Assembly (NCBI RefSeq): GCF_017377775.1
Contig: NZ_JAFVLN010000005.1
Location: 186,001-250,000 of the forward strand
DNA: 64,000 nt
From: Streptomyces sp. VRA16 Mangrove soil
GTDB taxonomy: Bacteria; Actinomycetota; Actinomycetes; Streptomycetales; Streptomycetaceae
Reading direction: 5' to 3'
The translations under genes were made by a program, and so were the position numbers. Positions 36,286 through 45,140 of the stretch are shown piece after piece (positions within the stretch are counted from its first letter, which is position 1; each line of letters opens with the position of its first letter). The notes under the pieces were generated by a model. That model was not told the origin of the DNA and did not search any database. It worked only from the letters and a program-made list of their open reading frames with translations.

Positions 36286-37643
36286 GCGGTCCGATCGCCG
36301 TTCCGCCGCACGGCCCCCTGGGGGACACGCTCACCGCTCGACGCGAACGCCTGGTGCGAGCGCGGAAGGGACCGGGCGGCCGGGCGTTCACCTTGCACCC
36401 GGTCCACGCCGACGACCCGGTCGACGCGCTGGCCGCCGAACTCGCCGACGACGTGGGATCCGCCGTGCACCCCTACGAGGTCGCGGCGCTCCTCGAGGCG
36501 CAAGGGCTCAGTGTCGGGCGCATTCAGCGGACGTATCGGCACTCCGATCTGTTCTCGCTGGCCGAGGACGTGTACCGGCGCGTGCCCCGTGTCCACGCGG
36601 CTCCGCCGGTGCCGGCCGACCCGTGGCGGCCCGATCACGTGCGGTGCCTGCTGCGCGGGATTCTGTTCGCGCTCCCCGGCACGGCCTATCTGCTCGCGGG
36701 CGGGCTCTGGGGCGGCGCGGCCGGGCTCCGCGGCCTGGCCGTGGCGGCGCTGGTGTCCTGGGCGTGGACACAAGGACTCAGCCACCGCGCCTACGTACGG
36801 CTCGCCGTCGGGCGGCGGGAAGCAGCACGCACACTGGCCGTGGGGGCGCCACTGGGCGCCGTCGCGGCGGCCGCCACCGGGTGGGTGGTGGCCGGGCAGG
36901 GCCCGGGTGCGGCGTTCGCCGTCGGGCAGTCCTCCTATCTCGCCGCGGGCGGCGTGCTGTTGGTCCTCGGCCACGAACGGCTACTGGCCGCGGCCCTGTT
37001 GCCCGTGACGGCCGGCGCTCTGTCCTTGCTGTGGTGGCAGCCGCCGACCGTCGTACGCACAGGCATGCTCCTGACCGGACTCGAACTCTCGGTGGCCATC
37101 GCCGCGCTCGTGCTGGTGCGGGCGCTGCGGGGCGCGCCCGAGCCGGGTCCGAGGACGCCTCTGCTGCACTCGGCGCCGTACGCGCTCTTCGGTTTCGCCG
37201 CGGGCGCGATGACGCTGTCCTTGGGTGAGGCACATCCGTACGCGGTCGTGGTGCTGACCTTGAGCATGGGCCCGGCCGAGTGGCTTCTGTATCGCTTCCG
37301 CGGCCTCGCCGTGTCCGCCCTGCGCGCCTCCGCGACCCCCGCCGGTTTCCTGCTGCGCGCCGCCGGTGCCCTGTTGCTGTGCGTCGGGGTGTACTCGACC
37401 CTGCTGGTCCTCGGCGCGCTCGCCGCCTCCGTCCCGGCCGCCGAACTGCTCACCGTGGGCGCGGTGCTGTGGACGGCCCTCCTCCTGCAGGCTTTCGGTA
37501 CCGCCTGGTTGCCGGCCGCGATCACTCTGTCGGCCGCCACCACGGCGCTCGTCCTGCCCGCCGCGCTCTGCGACGCAGCCGCTGCCGGTCTCCTGCTGGT
37601 CCTCGCCCTCGTCCGGCTGGGCAGCCCGACGGCGCACGCCTGA
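36282..37643 (+). CDS. Polytopic membrane protein in the exopolysaccharide-like locus
   Basis: It has 453 residues. The first ~120 are soluble (TLHPVHADDPVDALAAELAD, HPYEVAALLEAQGLSVGRIQ). From VRCLLRGILFALPGTAYLL onward there are about ten to eleven hydrophobic helices. Translational coupling to the PelF-like gene puts it in the place PelG holds in pel loci, but it lacks clear PelG/MATE motifs and could be a different transporter or scaffold. No similarity to a named family was recognised beyond this. Confidence 0.75.
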   Translation: MSGPIAVPPHGPLGDTLTARRERLVRARKGPGGRAFTLHPVHADDPVDALAAELADDVGSAVHPYEVAALLEAQGLSVGRIQRTYRHSDLFSLAEDVYRRVPRVHAAPPVPADPWRPDHVRCLLRGILFALPGTAYLLAGGLWGGAAGLRGLAVAALVSWAWTQGLSHRAYVRLAVGRREAARTLAVGAPLGAVAAAATGWVVAGQGPGAAFAVGQSSYLAAGGVLLVLGHERLLAAALLPVTAGALSLLWWQPPTVVRTGMLLTGLELSVAIAALVLVRALRGAPEPGPRTPLLHSAPYALFGFAAGAMTLSLGEAHPYAVVVLTLSMGPAEWLLYRFRGLAVSALRASATPAGFLLRAAGALLLCVGVYSTLLVLGALAASVPAAELLTVGAVLWTALLLQAFGTAWLPAAITLSAATTALVLPAALCDAAAAGLLLVLALVRLGSPTAHA

Positions 37644-37697
37644 ATCCGCGGCCCGCACCTCGTCACCCGCATTCCACGCCACACTCCTGGAGTACCC

Positions 37698-38699
37698 ATG
37701 ACCACGGCACCCCTTGTCGCCGTCACCGGAGCCGAGGGCTTCATCGGCTCCCACCTCACCGAAGCCCTCGTCGCCACCGGACACCGCGTCCGCGCGATGG
37801 CCCAGTACAACTCCTTCTCCAGCTACGGCTGGCTGGAGACCCTCCCACCCGAAACCCTCGCGGAAGTCGACATCGTCCTCGGCGACGTCCGCGACCCCGG
37901 CTCCGTACACGACCTCCTCCAAGACGCCGAAACCGCCTACCACCTCGCCGCCCTCATCGCCATCCCCTACTCCTACCGCGCCCCCCACAGCTACGTCGAC
38001 ACCAACATCACCGGCACCCTCAACGTCCTCGAAGCCGTCCGCCAACTCGGCACCCCCCGCCTCGTCCACACCTCCACCAGCGAGACCTACGGCACCGCAC
38101 AGACCGTCCCCATCACCGAGGACCACCCCATCAACACCCAGTCCCCCTACGCCGCCTCCAAAGCCGGCGGCGACCGCCTCGCCGACAGCTACCACGCCTC
38201 CTTCGACACCCCCGTCATCACCCTGCGCCCCTTCAACACCTACGGCCCCCGCCAGTCCATGCGCGCCGTCATCCCCACCGTGATCGGCCAGATCGCCGCG
38301 GGATCACGCCGCATCACCCTCGGCGACCTGCGCCCCACCCGCGACTTCACCTACGTCGAGGACACCGCCCGCGCCTTCCTCGCCGTCGGCACCGCACCCC
38401 TGGACCAGGTCGCCGGCCGCACCTTCAACGCCGGCACCGGCACCGAGATCTCCATCGGCGACCTGGTCCGCCTCATCGGCAAAGTCATGAACACCGACCT
38501 GGACATCCACGAGGACGACCAACGCGTCCGCCCCACCGGCTCCGAAGTCATGCGCCTGATCGCCGACGCCACCCGCCTGCACCACGCCACCGGCTGGGAA
38601 CCCGCCCACACCCTCGAAGAAGGCCTCACCCACACCGCCACCTTCTTCAGCGACCCCGCCAACCTCGCCCGCTACAAGACCGACATCTACAACATCTGA
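37698..38699 (+). CDS. NAD-dependent 4,6-dehydratase/epimerase, LegB-like SDR
   Basis: It has 333 residues. The Rossmann motif TGAEGFIGSH (residues 10-19), the family-specific YNSFSSYGWLETLP, HTSTSETYGTAQ and the catalytic Tyr151-x3-Lys155 (SPYAASKAGGD) match LegB-type NDP-GlcNAc 4,6-dehydratases, which make 4-keto-6-deoxy sugars. It is followed by a sugar nucleotidyltransferase, a pairing that would supply a modified amino-sugar nucleotide. Third codon positions are dominated by C through most of the gene, unlike the genes before it. Confidence 0.88.
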   Translation: MTTAPLVAVTGAEGFIGSHLTEALVATGHRVRAMAQYNSFSSYGWLETLPPETLAEVDIVLGDVRDPGSVHDLLQDAETAYHLAALIAIPYSYRAPHSYVDTNITGTLNVLEAVRQLGTPRLVHTSTSETYGTAQTVPITEDHPINTQSPYAASKAGGDRLADSYHASFDTPVITLRPFNTYGPRQSMRAVIPTVIGQIAAGSRRITLGDLRPTRDFTYVEDTARAFLAVGTAPLDQVAGRTFNAGTGTEISIGDLVRLIGKVMNTDLDIHEDDQRVRPTGSEVMRLIADATRLHHATGWEPAHTLEEGLTHTATFFSDPANLARYKTDIYNI

Positions 38700-38792
38700 C
38701 CCCCGCTTCGGACGCCGGGTCGCACCCGCCCCACCAGACCGGCACACGACCCGCACCACACCCCGGCCCACCGACCAAGGGAGCCCGAACCC

Positions 38793-39506
38793 ATGCACGC
38801 CGTCATCCTCGCCGGAGGCAAAGGCGTCCGCCTGCGCCCCTACACCACCGCCCTGCCCAAACCCCTCGTCCCCATCGGCGACCAGCACGCCATCCTCGAA
38901 ATCGTGCTCCGCCAACTCGCCGCCGCCGGCTTCACCACCGTCACCATCGCCATCGGCCACCTCGGCCACATCATCCGCGCCTACGTCGGCAACGGCGCCC
39001 GCTGGGGCCTGCGCGTCGGCTACGCCACCGAAGACAGCCCCCTGGGCACCATGGGCCCCCTGCTCACCATGATGGACCGCCTCCCCGAACACTTCCTCGT
39101 CATGAACGGCGACATCCTCACCGACCTCGACTTCGCCTCCGTCCTCCACGGCCACCAGCAATCCGACGCACCCCTCACCATCGCCACCTACGCCCGCCAA
39201 GTCCACATCGACTTCGGAGTCCTCACCACCGACAACTCCCGCGTCGTCGCCTTCACCGAAAAACCCAAGATCGACTACCGGGTCTCGATGGGTGTCTACG
39301 GGGTGTCCCGGGCAACCCTCAGCGACTACACACCCGGACTCCCCCTCGGCTTCGACGAACTCGTCATCGACCTGCTCAAGTCCGAAACCCCGCCCCGCGC
39401 CCACAACTTCGACGGATACTGGCTCGACATCGGCCGCCCCGACGACTACGACCGGGCCAACGCCGAGTTCACCACGCACCGTTCCCTCCTGCTGAAGGGA
39501 GCGTGA
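38793..39506 (+). CDS. Sugar-1-phosphate nucleotidyltransferase
   Basis: It has 237 residues. The nucleotide-binding motif ILAGGKGVRLRPYTTALPKP (residues 5-24) is complete; a metal-binding Asp lies in VMNGDILTDLD, and GYWLDIGRPDDYDRAN closes the sugar site. No left-handed helix domain follows, so it is the short type. It overlaps the next gene by GTGA. With the LegB-like enzyme it likely makes an activated amino sugar. Confidence 0.9.
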   Translation: MHAVILAGGKGVRLRPYTTALPKPLVPIGDQHAILEIVLRQLAAAGFTTVTIAIGHLGHIIRAYVGNGARWGLRVGYATEDSPLGTMGPLLTMMDRLPEHFLVMNGDILTDLDFASVLHGHQQSDAPLTIATYARQVHIDFGVLTTDNSRVVAFTEKPKIDYRVSMGVYGVSRATLSDYTPGLPLGFDELVIDLLKSETPPRAHNFDGYWLDIGRPDDYDRANAEFTTHRSLLLKGA

Positions 39507-40423
39507 CGGATCCCGTGCGCATCCTCGTCCTGGGCTCCACCGGATACCTGGGCGGGCACATCGCCGAGCGGCTGCGCGCCCTGCCGGGCGTGCGGCTGCT
39601 CACCGGCGGACGCTCTCCCGACGACGACATCCGGGTCGACCTCGCCACCACCTCGCCGCGCGTGCTCGCAGCCGTACTGGAACAAGCCGCACCCGACGCG
39701 GTGGTCAACTGCGCGGGCGCCGTCGGTGGCAGCGTCCTCTCCCTGACGGAGATCAACGCGCGCGGCCCGGCGATGCTGTGCGAGGCGCTCAAGGCCGCGG
39801 CGCCGACAGTCCGGCTCATCCATCTCGGCTCCGCCGCCGAGTACGGCCCGACGATCCTCGGCGAGAGCACACCCGAGGACGCCCCGGCCGGCCCGGTCTC
39901 CCTGTACGGCGCCACCAAACTGACAGGCACCCTCGCCGTCACCGGCTCCGGCCTCGACGCAGTAGTCCTCCGCGTGACCAACCCGGTCGGCCCGGGCGCC
40001 CCCACCGCCGGACTGCCCGGCCGACTCACCGCCGAACTACGCACCGCCCTGCACCACGACCCACACGGCACCATCCACGTCGGCAACCTCTCCGCACACC
40101 GCGACTTCATCGACGTACGCGACGTGGCCACAGCCACCGCCCTCGCCCTGACCAACCCCGGACCCCTGCCACCCCTGCTCAACATCGGCAGCGGCCACGC
40201 CGTCCCCGTCCGCGACCTCGCCCACGGCCTCATCCGCGCCTCCGGATTCCGAGGCCGCATCGAGGAGACTCTGGGCGCGGTCGGCCGCTCCGTCGCGGTG
40301 CCCTGGCAACGCGCCGACACATCCCTCGCCGCACAGGAGTTGGGCTGGCGGACGGAGCACACCCTGGATGCCTCCGTGGCCGCATTGTGGGCCGCGAACG
40401 GTGTCGTACGAGCACAGCGGTGA
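39503..40423 (+). CDS. NAD-dependent epimerase/dehydratase
   Basis: It has 306 residues from a GTG overlapping the previous stop. Extended SDR: GSTGYLGGH (residues 11-19), LGSAAEYGP with Ser110, and the Tyr135-x3-Lys139 pair in VSLYGATKLTG. The C-terminal substrate domain is shortened. The overlap makes it the last gene of the sugar-nucleotide part of the locus. Its product is probably a 4-epimer or deoxy-sugar nucleotide; which one cannot be told. Confidence 0.85.
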   Translation: MTDPVRILVLGSTGYLGGHIAERLRALPGVRLLTGGRSPDDDIRVDLATTSPRVLAAVLEQAAPDAVVNCAGAVGGSVLSLTEINARGPAMLCEALKAAAPTVRLIHLGSAAEYGPTILGESTPEDAPAGPVSLYGATKLTGTLAVTGSGLDAVVLRVTNPVGPGAPTAGLPGRLTAELRTALHHDPHGTIHVGNLSAHRDFIDVRDVATATALALTNPGPLPPLLNIGSGHAVPVRDLAHGLIRASGFRGRIEETLGAVGRSVAVPWQRADTSLAAQELGWRTEHTLDASVAALWAANGVVRAQR

Positions 40424-40569
40424 GGGCAGTCGTCCCTCCTCGACTCCGCGCGGCGCCCACGGGCCGGCTGCACCCACGTCGCGCGACGGTCGAGGTTGAG
40501 GCGCGAGGCCATGGGGCAACCTTGTCGCGTCACTTCCCCCACTCACGACCTTAGGACACAGACAACGTG

Positions 40570-40989
40570 ATGCGTCGCTCTGCTCTCACGCTCTTCACCG
40601 CGGCCGGCCTGGCCCTGTCCGTGCCCCTGACCGCACCGGCCGTCGCGGCGCCCGAGGCAACGGCTGCCGCTCTCCCGCCCACTGCGGTCTACGTATCCGA
40701 CGGCGCCGGGAGCTCCATCAAAGGCACTCTCACCTGGTACAACCGATCAGCCGTCTTCACCGGGACACTGAAATCCGTCGGCTGCCGCCGAGTCTGGTAC
40801 AGCGTGTTCGACGGCTACGCGAACCCCCTCGGCGCACGGAGCAGCAGCACTCACTGCAACACCGTGACGTCCGTGCCGGCCACCCTCCCCGCCGATGTCG
40901 TCGGTGGCGGCTCCTACGCCGGCGTGTGTCTCGACGACGCGAACGGCAAGCCGATCACGTCCTGTGGCGTGTACCCGCGCCCCCACTGA
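40570..40989 (+). CDS. Small secreted protein
   Basis: It has 139 residues. The signal peptide MRRSALTLFTAAGLALSVPL ends near VAAPE. The mature part is beta-rich with Cys in VGCRRVWY, THCNTV, GVCLDD and TSCGVY, so two disulfides are plausible. It follows the polysaccharide locus by 146 bp on the same strand and may be independent. Family not recognised. Confidence 0.75.
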   Translation: MRRSALTLFTAAGLALSVPLTAPAVAAPEATAAALPPTAVYVSDGAGSSIKGTLTWYNRSAVFTGTLKSVGCRRVWYSVFDGYANPLGARSSSTHCNTVTSVPATLPADVVGGGSYAGVCLDDANGKPITSCGVYPRPH

Positions 40990-41016
40990 CGCCCGGACCG
41001 GGGCGCGGGCCGCACA

Positions 41017-42522
41017 TCAACCGGCGAGTTCGCCGGTGAGCTTGCCGTGGAGATCGGCACTCGGGGCGTTCAGACCGGTGATCTCGACGGTCTTGCCTCG
41101 TTGCGCGTACTTCGTCTCGATCGCGTCCAGTGCGGCCACCGATGAGGCGTCCCAGACATGGGCGGCGGACAGGTCGACGACGACCCTGTCGGGGTCATCG
41201 GCATAGTCGAACCGGCCCGTCAGATCGTTGGCGGAGGCGAAGAACAGCTCCCCGGTGACCCGGTACACGACCGTCCTGCCATCGGGGTCGAGCACGGCGC
41301 TGACCTCGGCGAAGTGGGCGACCCGCTTGGCGAAGACGACCATGGCGGTGATCGAGCCGACGACGACGCCGATGGCGAGGTTGTGGGTGGCGACCACGCA
41401 GGCAACCGTGATCACCATGACCGCGATCTCACCGGCGGGCATCCGCTTGAGGGTCTTGGGGGCGATGGAGTGCCAGTCGAAGGTCGCGAACGACACCATG
41501 ACCATGACGGCGACCAGCGCGGCCATCGGGATGTCGGAGACGAGCGGACCGAAGACGATGCAGAGCACCATGAGGAAGGCCCCGGCGAGGAAGGTGGAAA
41601 GACGGGTGCGGGCACCGGACACCTTCACGTTGATCATGGTCTGACCGATCATGGCGCACCCGCCCATGCCGCCGAAGAAGCCCGTGACGATGTTCGCGAT
41701 GCCCTGACCGACCGACTCGCGAGTCTTGTCGGAGTGGGTGTCGGTGATGTCGTCGACGAGCTTCGCGGTCATCAGCGACTCCATCAGGCCGACCAGTGCC
41801 ATGGCGAAGGCGTACGGGGCGATGGTCGTCAGGGTGTCGAGGGTGAACGGCACATCGGGCAGGCCCGGAACCGGGAGGGACGACGGCAGGGCCCCCTTGT
41901 CGCCGACGGTCGGCACGGCGACGGCTGCGCCGATGGTGACGGCGGTGAGGACGACGATCGAGACGAGGGGCGCCGGGACCACGGTGGTGATCTTCGGGAA
42001 GAGGACCATCAGGCCCAGGCCGGCAGCGATCAGCGGGTAGACGGCCCACGGTACGTCGGTCATCTCCGGGACCTGCGCCATGAAGATCAGGACGGCGAGG
42101 GAGTTGACGAACCCGACCATCACCGAGCGGGGTACGAACCTCATCAGTTTCGCCACCCCGAGTGCTCCCAGGGCGACTTGGAAGACGCCGGCCAGGATGA
42201 CCGCGGCGACCAGGTAGCCGAAGCCGTGCTCCCGGTTGAGCGGGGCGATGACCAGGGCGACGGCGCCGGTGGCCGCGGAGATCATGGCCCGGCGGCCGCC
42301 CACGACCGAGATGACCACGGCCATCGTGAACGAGGCGAACAGACCGATCGCCGGGTCGACACCGGCGATGACCGAGAACGAGATCGCCTCGGGGATCAGC
42401 GCGAGCCCGACGACGAGGCCCGCGAGGATCTCGGTGCGCCAGACCTTCGGATCGGAGATCCAGTCGGGCTTCCATCCGCGCAGGCGCGCGGCCGGGGACA
42501 CAGCAGTGGCAGCGGAGGACAA
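41017..42522 (-). CDS. SulP family anion transporter with STAS domain
   Basis: It has 501 residues. The transport core begins WRTEILAGLVVGLALIPEAI and contains the SulP signature region (AVVISVVGGRRAMISAATGA) and a further core segment, FFGGMGGCAMIGQTMINVK. The C-terminal STAS domain runs from about residue 400 (RVTGELFFASANDLT, VVVDLSAAHVWDASSVAALD). SulP proteins carry sulfate, bicarbonate or other anions, often with sodium or protons. The specificity cannot be read from sequence. It is divergent from a MerR regulator. Confidence 0.93.
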   Translation of the reverse strand: MSSAATAVSPAARLRGWKPDWISDPKVWRTEILAGLVVGLALIPEAISFSVIAGVDPAIGLFASFTMAVVISVVGGRRAMISAATGAVALVIAPLNREHGFGYLVAAVILAGVFQVALGALGVAKLMRFVPRSVMVGFVNSLAVLIFMAQVPEMTDVPWAVYPLIAAGLGLMVLFPKITTVVPAPLVSIVVLTAVTIGAAVAVPTVGDKGALPSSLPVPGLPDVPFTLDTLTTIAPYAFAMALVGLMESLMTAKLVDDITDTHSDKTRESVGQGIANIVTGFFGGMGGCAMIGQTMINVKVSGARTRLSTFLAGAFLMVLCIVFGPLVSDIPMAALVAVMVMVSFATFDWHSIAPKTLKRMPAGEIAVMVITVACVVATHNLAIGVVVGSITAMVVFAKRVAHFAEVSAVLDPDGRTVVYRVTGELFFASANDLTGRFDYADDPDRVVVDLSAAHVWDASSVAALDAIETKYAQRGKTVEITGLNAPSADLHGKLTGELAG

Positions 42523-42924
42523 GGGAAACGGAACCTGTCGTGCTCGGGCACACCCCTACAGCGGGCCGAGGTGTGCGGGAGGACGCGGAAGGGCCGGGCC
42601 GGCACCCCGCGGACGGCCCCGTGGACACGGAGCCGGAAGTCGAGGACGGACGGGACCGGGCCGCGTGGAGTCACGGCCCGCCTCACGTCCAGGGGTGAAG
42701 CCTCACGGCGGACAGGCGGCGGCGCCGGGCACCGTGGGCTCGCGCACGCTTCTCTCCTGCAACAATCGGGACTTCATCGGGGCACCATCGGCCCCGGCAC
42801 AGCAAGGGCAGCGGCAGCCGCCCTCATCAGCAGCAGCAACTCTACCCTAACGTTAGGGTAGAGATCGGCGGTGCCCCTCCGGGCGGAGACCGCTGACGAC
42901 GAGAAGGGCCAGAGGATCACGGGC
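42523..42924. other. Divergent control region of the SulP and MerR genes
   Basis: About 400 bp with the 24-bp palindrome at 42840-42863 near the MerR gene. The SulP-proximal 300 bp show no further recognised site. Confidence 0.5.
42840..42863. promoter_or_regulatory. Perfect 24-bp palindrome, putative MerR operator
   Basis: The half-site CTCTACCCTAAC is followed directly by its exact reverse complement. The core ACCCTAAC-GTTAGGGT is of the kind bound by MerR-family dimers between -35 and -10. It lies 61 bp upstream of the MerR start. Confidence 0.75.
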
Positions 42925-43338
42925 GTGGAAGACAAGCACATGCAGATCGGCGAGGTCGCCGCGCGCACGGAGCTGTCCCTGCGCACCATCCGGCACTACG
43001 AGGAGACTGGCCTCGTCGTCCCGTCCGCCCGCTCGCAGGGCGGTTTCCGTCTCTACACCGAAGCCGACGTCGCCCGCCTCATGGTCATCCGTCGCATGAA
43101 GCCGCTCGGTTTCACCCTGGACCAGATGCGCGACCTGCTGGAGGCAACCGACCGCCTGGACGCCGGTGACGGCCTCGATCCCGACGAACGCGAAGTCCTC
43201 CTGGCACGCGTACGGACCTACGAGCAAGCCGCCACCGAACAGGTGGAGAAGCTTCGGGTCCAACTGGCCCGCGCCGAGGACTTCGCCGCCACCCTGGGCG
43301 CCCGCCTGGAGGAGAACGCATCCTCCACCGGCGCCTGA
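42925..43338 (+). CDS. MerR-family transcriptional regulator
   Basis: It has 137 residues from the GTG at 42925 (AGAGGA upstream); the ATG five codons later is also possible. The winged HTH is canonical: MQIGEVAARTELSLRTIRHY and SQGGFRLYTEADVARLMVIR. A long dimerisation helix follows (VRTYEQAATEQVEKLRVQLA). There is no Cys metal site and no large effector domain, so it is not a classical metal sensor. The palindrome upstream suggests autoregulation and control of the SulP gene. Confidence 0.92.
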   Translation: MEDKHMQIGEVAARTELSLRTIRHYEETGLVVPSARSQGGFRLYTEADVARLMVIRRMKPLGFTLDQMRDLLEATDRLDAGDGLDPDEREVLLARVRTYEQAATEQVEKLRVQLARAEDFAATLGARLEENASSTGA

Positions 43339-43499
43339 AGCGTCGACCTCATCTCGGGTCACCCCTGCGACCGGAGACCTGTCTGTGTCTCCCGTGGCTG
43401 CGGCAACCGCACCGGTAGAGGTACGCGTCCCCATGATCAGTCCCACTACGGGCGGACGTGCGACGCAGCACTTGAGCGTCGGGGACCAGCTGTAAGGCT

Positions 43500-43557
43500 C
43501 CGTGGGCACATGGTTTCCGGGCAGCGTGGCGGCTGCCCGGAAACCATGTGCCCACGG
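43500..43557. terminator. Bidirectional terminator with a 25-bp perfect stem
   Basis: Arms 43500-43524 and 43533-43557 pair perfectly around an 8-nt loop. It sits between the convergent MerR gene and the serine-repeat gene, whose stop is at 43562. Confidence 0.9.
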
Positions 43558-43561
43558 ACCG

Positions 43562-43921
43562 TCAGACCCGCGCGGCCCGGCGCTCGAGCATGACCAGGGC
43601 ACCGCCCGCCGCCGCCCCGACCGCTCCCGCAGCCAGGAAGCCGCGCGAAGAGCGCCAGGAGAGCACCGACCACCGGGACTGCGCCGAGAAGAGGGACCCC
43701 GTACTCAGCCACGACCCCGTCGAAATCAACGACAGCGCCGAACCGACCGAGCCGACGGACAGTGCGCTCCCGATCGAACCGAACGACAGAGCCGATCCGA
43801 CGGAGCCGATGGACAGCACCGAACCCACCGAGCCGATCGACAACACAGAGTCCTGCGACCACAGAGACAGCACTGCACCCGAAAAGGAACCGCGACCCGA
43901 CCGTGCCGGCAGCTTTGACAT
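43562..43921 (-). CDS. Serine-triplet repeat protein
   Basis: It has 119 residues. From residue 19 to 93 nearly every third residue is Ser, giving about 25 S-x-x triplets such as SVLSIGSVG and SALSFGSIG; the other positions are mostly Val, Leu, Ile, Ala or Gly. Many triplets group in nine-residue units. A Gly/Ala-rich hydrophobic segment (GFLAAGAVGAAAGGALVM) and a basic end RRAARV follow. This resembles an uncharacterised family in actinobacteria. The strict period of three suggests a solenoid or extended helix, perhaps membrane-associated. The start lacks a clear ribosome-binding site. Confidence 0.65.
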   Translation of the reverse strand: MSKLPARSGRGSFSGAVLSLWSQDSVLSIGSVGSVLSIGSVGSALSFGSIGSALSVGSVGSALSLISTGSWLSTGSLFSAQSRWSVLSWRSSRGFLAAGAVGAAAGGALVMLERRAARV

Positions 43922-44770
43922 GAGGTCATTCTGCGGGACGGATACCGAACCGGCCTTGCGATTGCCCCGAGAGCCCCCGCCGGCGCGACTCCGCCGGGCG
44001 GACGGACGGTCACGCGTCCCGCAGCCCTTGAGGCGCTTCGCCGCCGTTTGCCCCTCCGCGGCTCGTCGACGACGAGCCGAGGGCGCCAAGTCTCCACGCT
44101 CCCCACACGAACCTTTCGGAGGGGTAGACCGGACTACGGCTATCGGGGAACGTGACGTCGCCCTACCCTCGCAGCCATGGGCCATTTTCGGGCACGTCCT
44201 CCCGGGCCTGTTCTCCACCGGGGTCGTACTCCCGCTACGCCCCGCTGAGGCCCGAGCGGACGTGCCGGCGGCCGTCGCCCATCGCCGACAACACCGGCGG
44301 CGGCCGCCCCCACTCGCGCAGCGGGGTCATGGCCGACGTAGTGGAGCAATGACAAGGATTTACTCCCCCTTGTGTGCCTGCTTCAAGGGACCAGGCAGGC
44401 CATCTCCACTGCGTCGAAAGAGAGTCGAATGCCCATGCTCCTGCGGGAGTCGAAGTCATGGCCCGCGTAGACGCCACAGGTCAACCGGCCGCATGCACGC
44501 TGCTACGTGGTCAAGGCTCGGACTACCGCCGGGTCGGGCCGTGGCCCGAATACGTACCGAAGCGCGGAACGGGACACTCCCCTGCTGGGCCGAGCAGGCG
44601 CACCCAGCCCGTCCGGCCGCCCGGGTTCGGAACCTGGGCGGCAGGACGGAGCGTGCGGTGCTCACAGACGGGTGCGGTGCGCCCGGCGAGCCAGGGCCAC
44701 CACGAAGGCGCGCAGTGCGAGCAGTGCGGCTGCGGCGGGGCCGCCGATCAGGAGCTGCGCGTCCCCTCGG
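43922..44770. other. 850-bp gap without a supported gene
   Basis: Several long open frames exist because of the high GC content, but none has a start with ribosome-binding site plus family-like sequence. It holds the promoter of the serine-repeat gene and the 3' flank of the SHOCT operon. Confidence 0.4.
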
Positions 44771-45097
44771 TCAGGAACCGAGAATGCGCGCCTTCTCCCG
44801 GGCGAACTCTTCATCGGTGAGCAGTCCCTGGGCACGAAGGTCTGCCAGTGCGGTGAGCTGGCTGACCCGGTCCTGGCCGCCCGCGGCCGGAGCGGGCGCC
44901 GGAGCCGGGGCCGGGGCCGGGGCGGGGGCCTGAGGTTGCTCGTACTGCTGTGTCTGGTAGGCCTGTGCCTGCCGTTGTGCGTCCCGGTCTGCGAGGCGGC
45001 GGTTGACGCGGCCCGAAACGGCGCTGGCCGTTCCGGTGATCACCGCGGTGCGGGCCATGGTGCCCAACAGGCCTGGCCGTCCGAATCGTTGAGGCAT
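44771..45097 (-). CDS. SHOCT-domain protein with (Ala-Pro) repeat
   Basis: It has 108 residues. The N-terminal part (RFGRPGLLGTMARTAVITGT) is weakly hydrophobic, a linker of about eight Ala-Pro repeats follows, and the C-terminal SHOCT domain reads LTALADLRAQGLLTDEEFAR. SHOCT is a short oligomerisation module. It is the last of three minus-strand genes (46070 to 44771), two of which carry SHOCT. Confidence 0.85.
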   Translation of the reverse strand: MPQRFGRPGLLGTMARTAVITGTASAVSGRVNRRLADRDAQRQAQAYQTQQYEQPQAPAPAPAPAPAPAPAAGGQDRVSQLTALADLRAQGLLTDEEFAREKARILGS

Positions 45098-45140
45098 CTG
45101 GGTCGTCCCCTCGTGGTGGTGGTGCGGCCGGTGGCGTGGG

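Noticed and set aside
37280..38300. Upstream part of a long plus frame that ends as the epimerase gene
   Set aside because: Only the part from the GTG at 39503 is epimerase-like; the rest is Arg/Pro-rich shadow of the membrane protein, dehydratase and nucleotidyltransferase genes.
40424..40569. An additional gene of the polysaccharide locus between the epimerase and the small secreted protein
   Set aside because: Only 146 bp with no coherent frame; likely a promoter region.
43500..43557. The 25-bp perfect inverted repeat as an IS end or attachment site
   Set aside because: Both arms form one hairpin with an 8-nt loop between convergent genes, and no transposase or integrase is nearby; a bidirectional terminator explains it.
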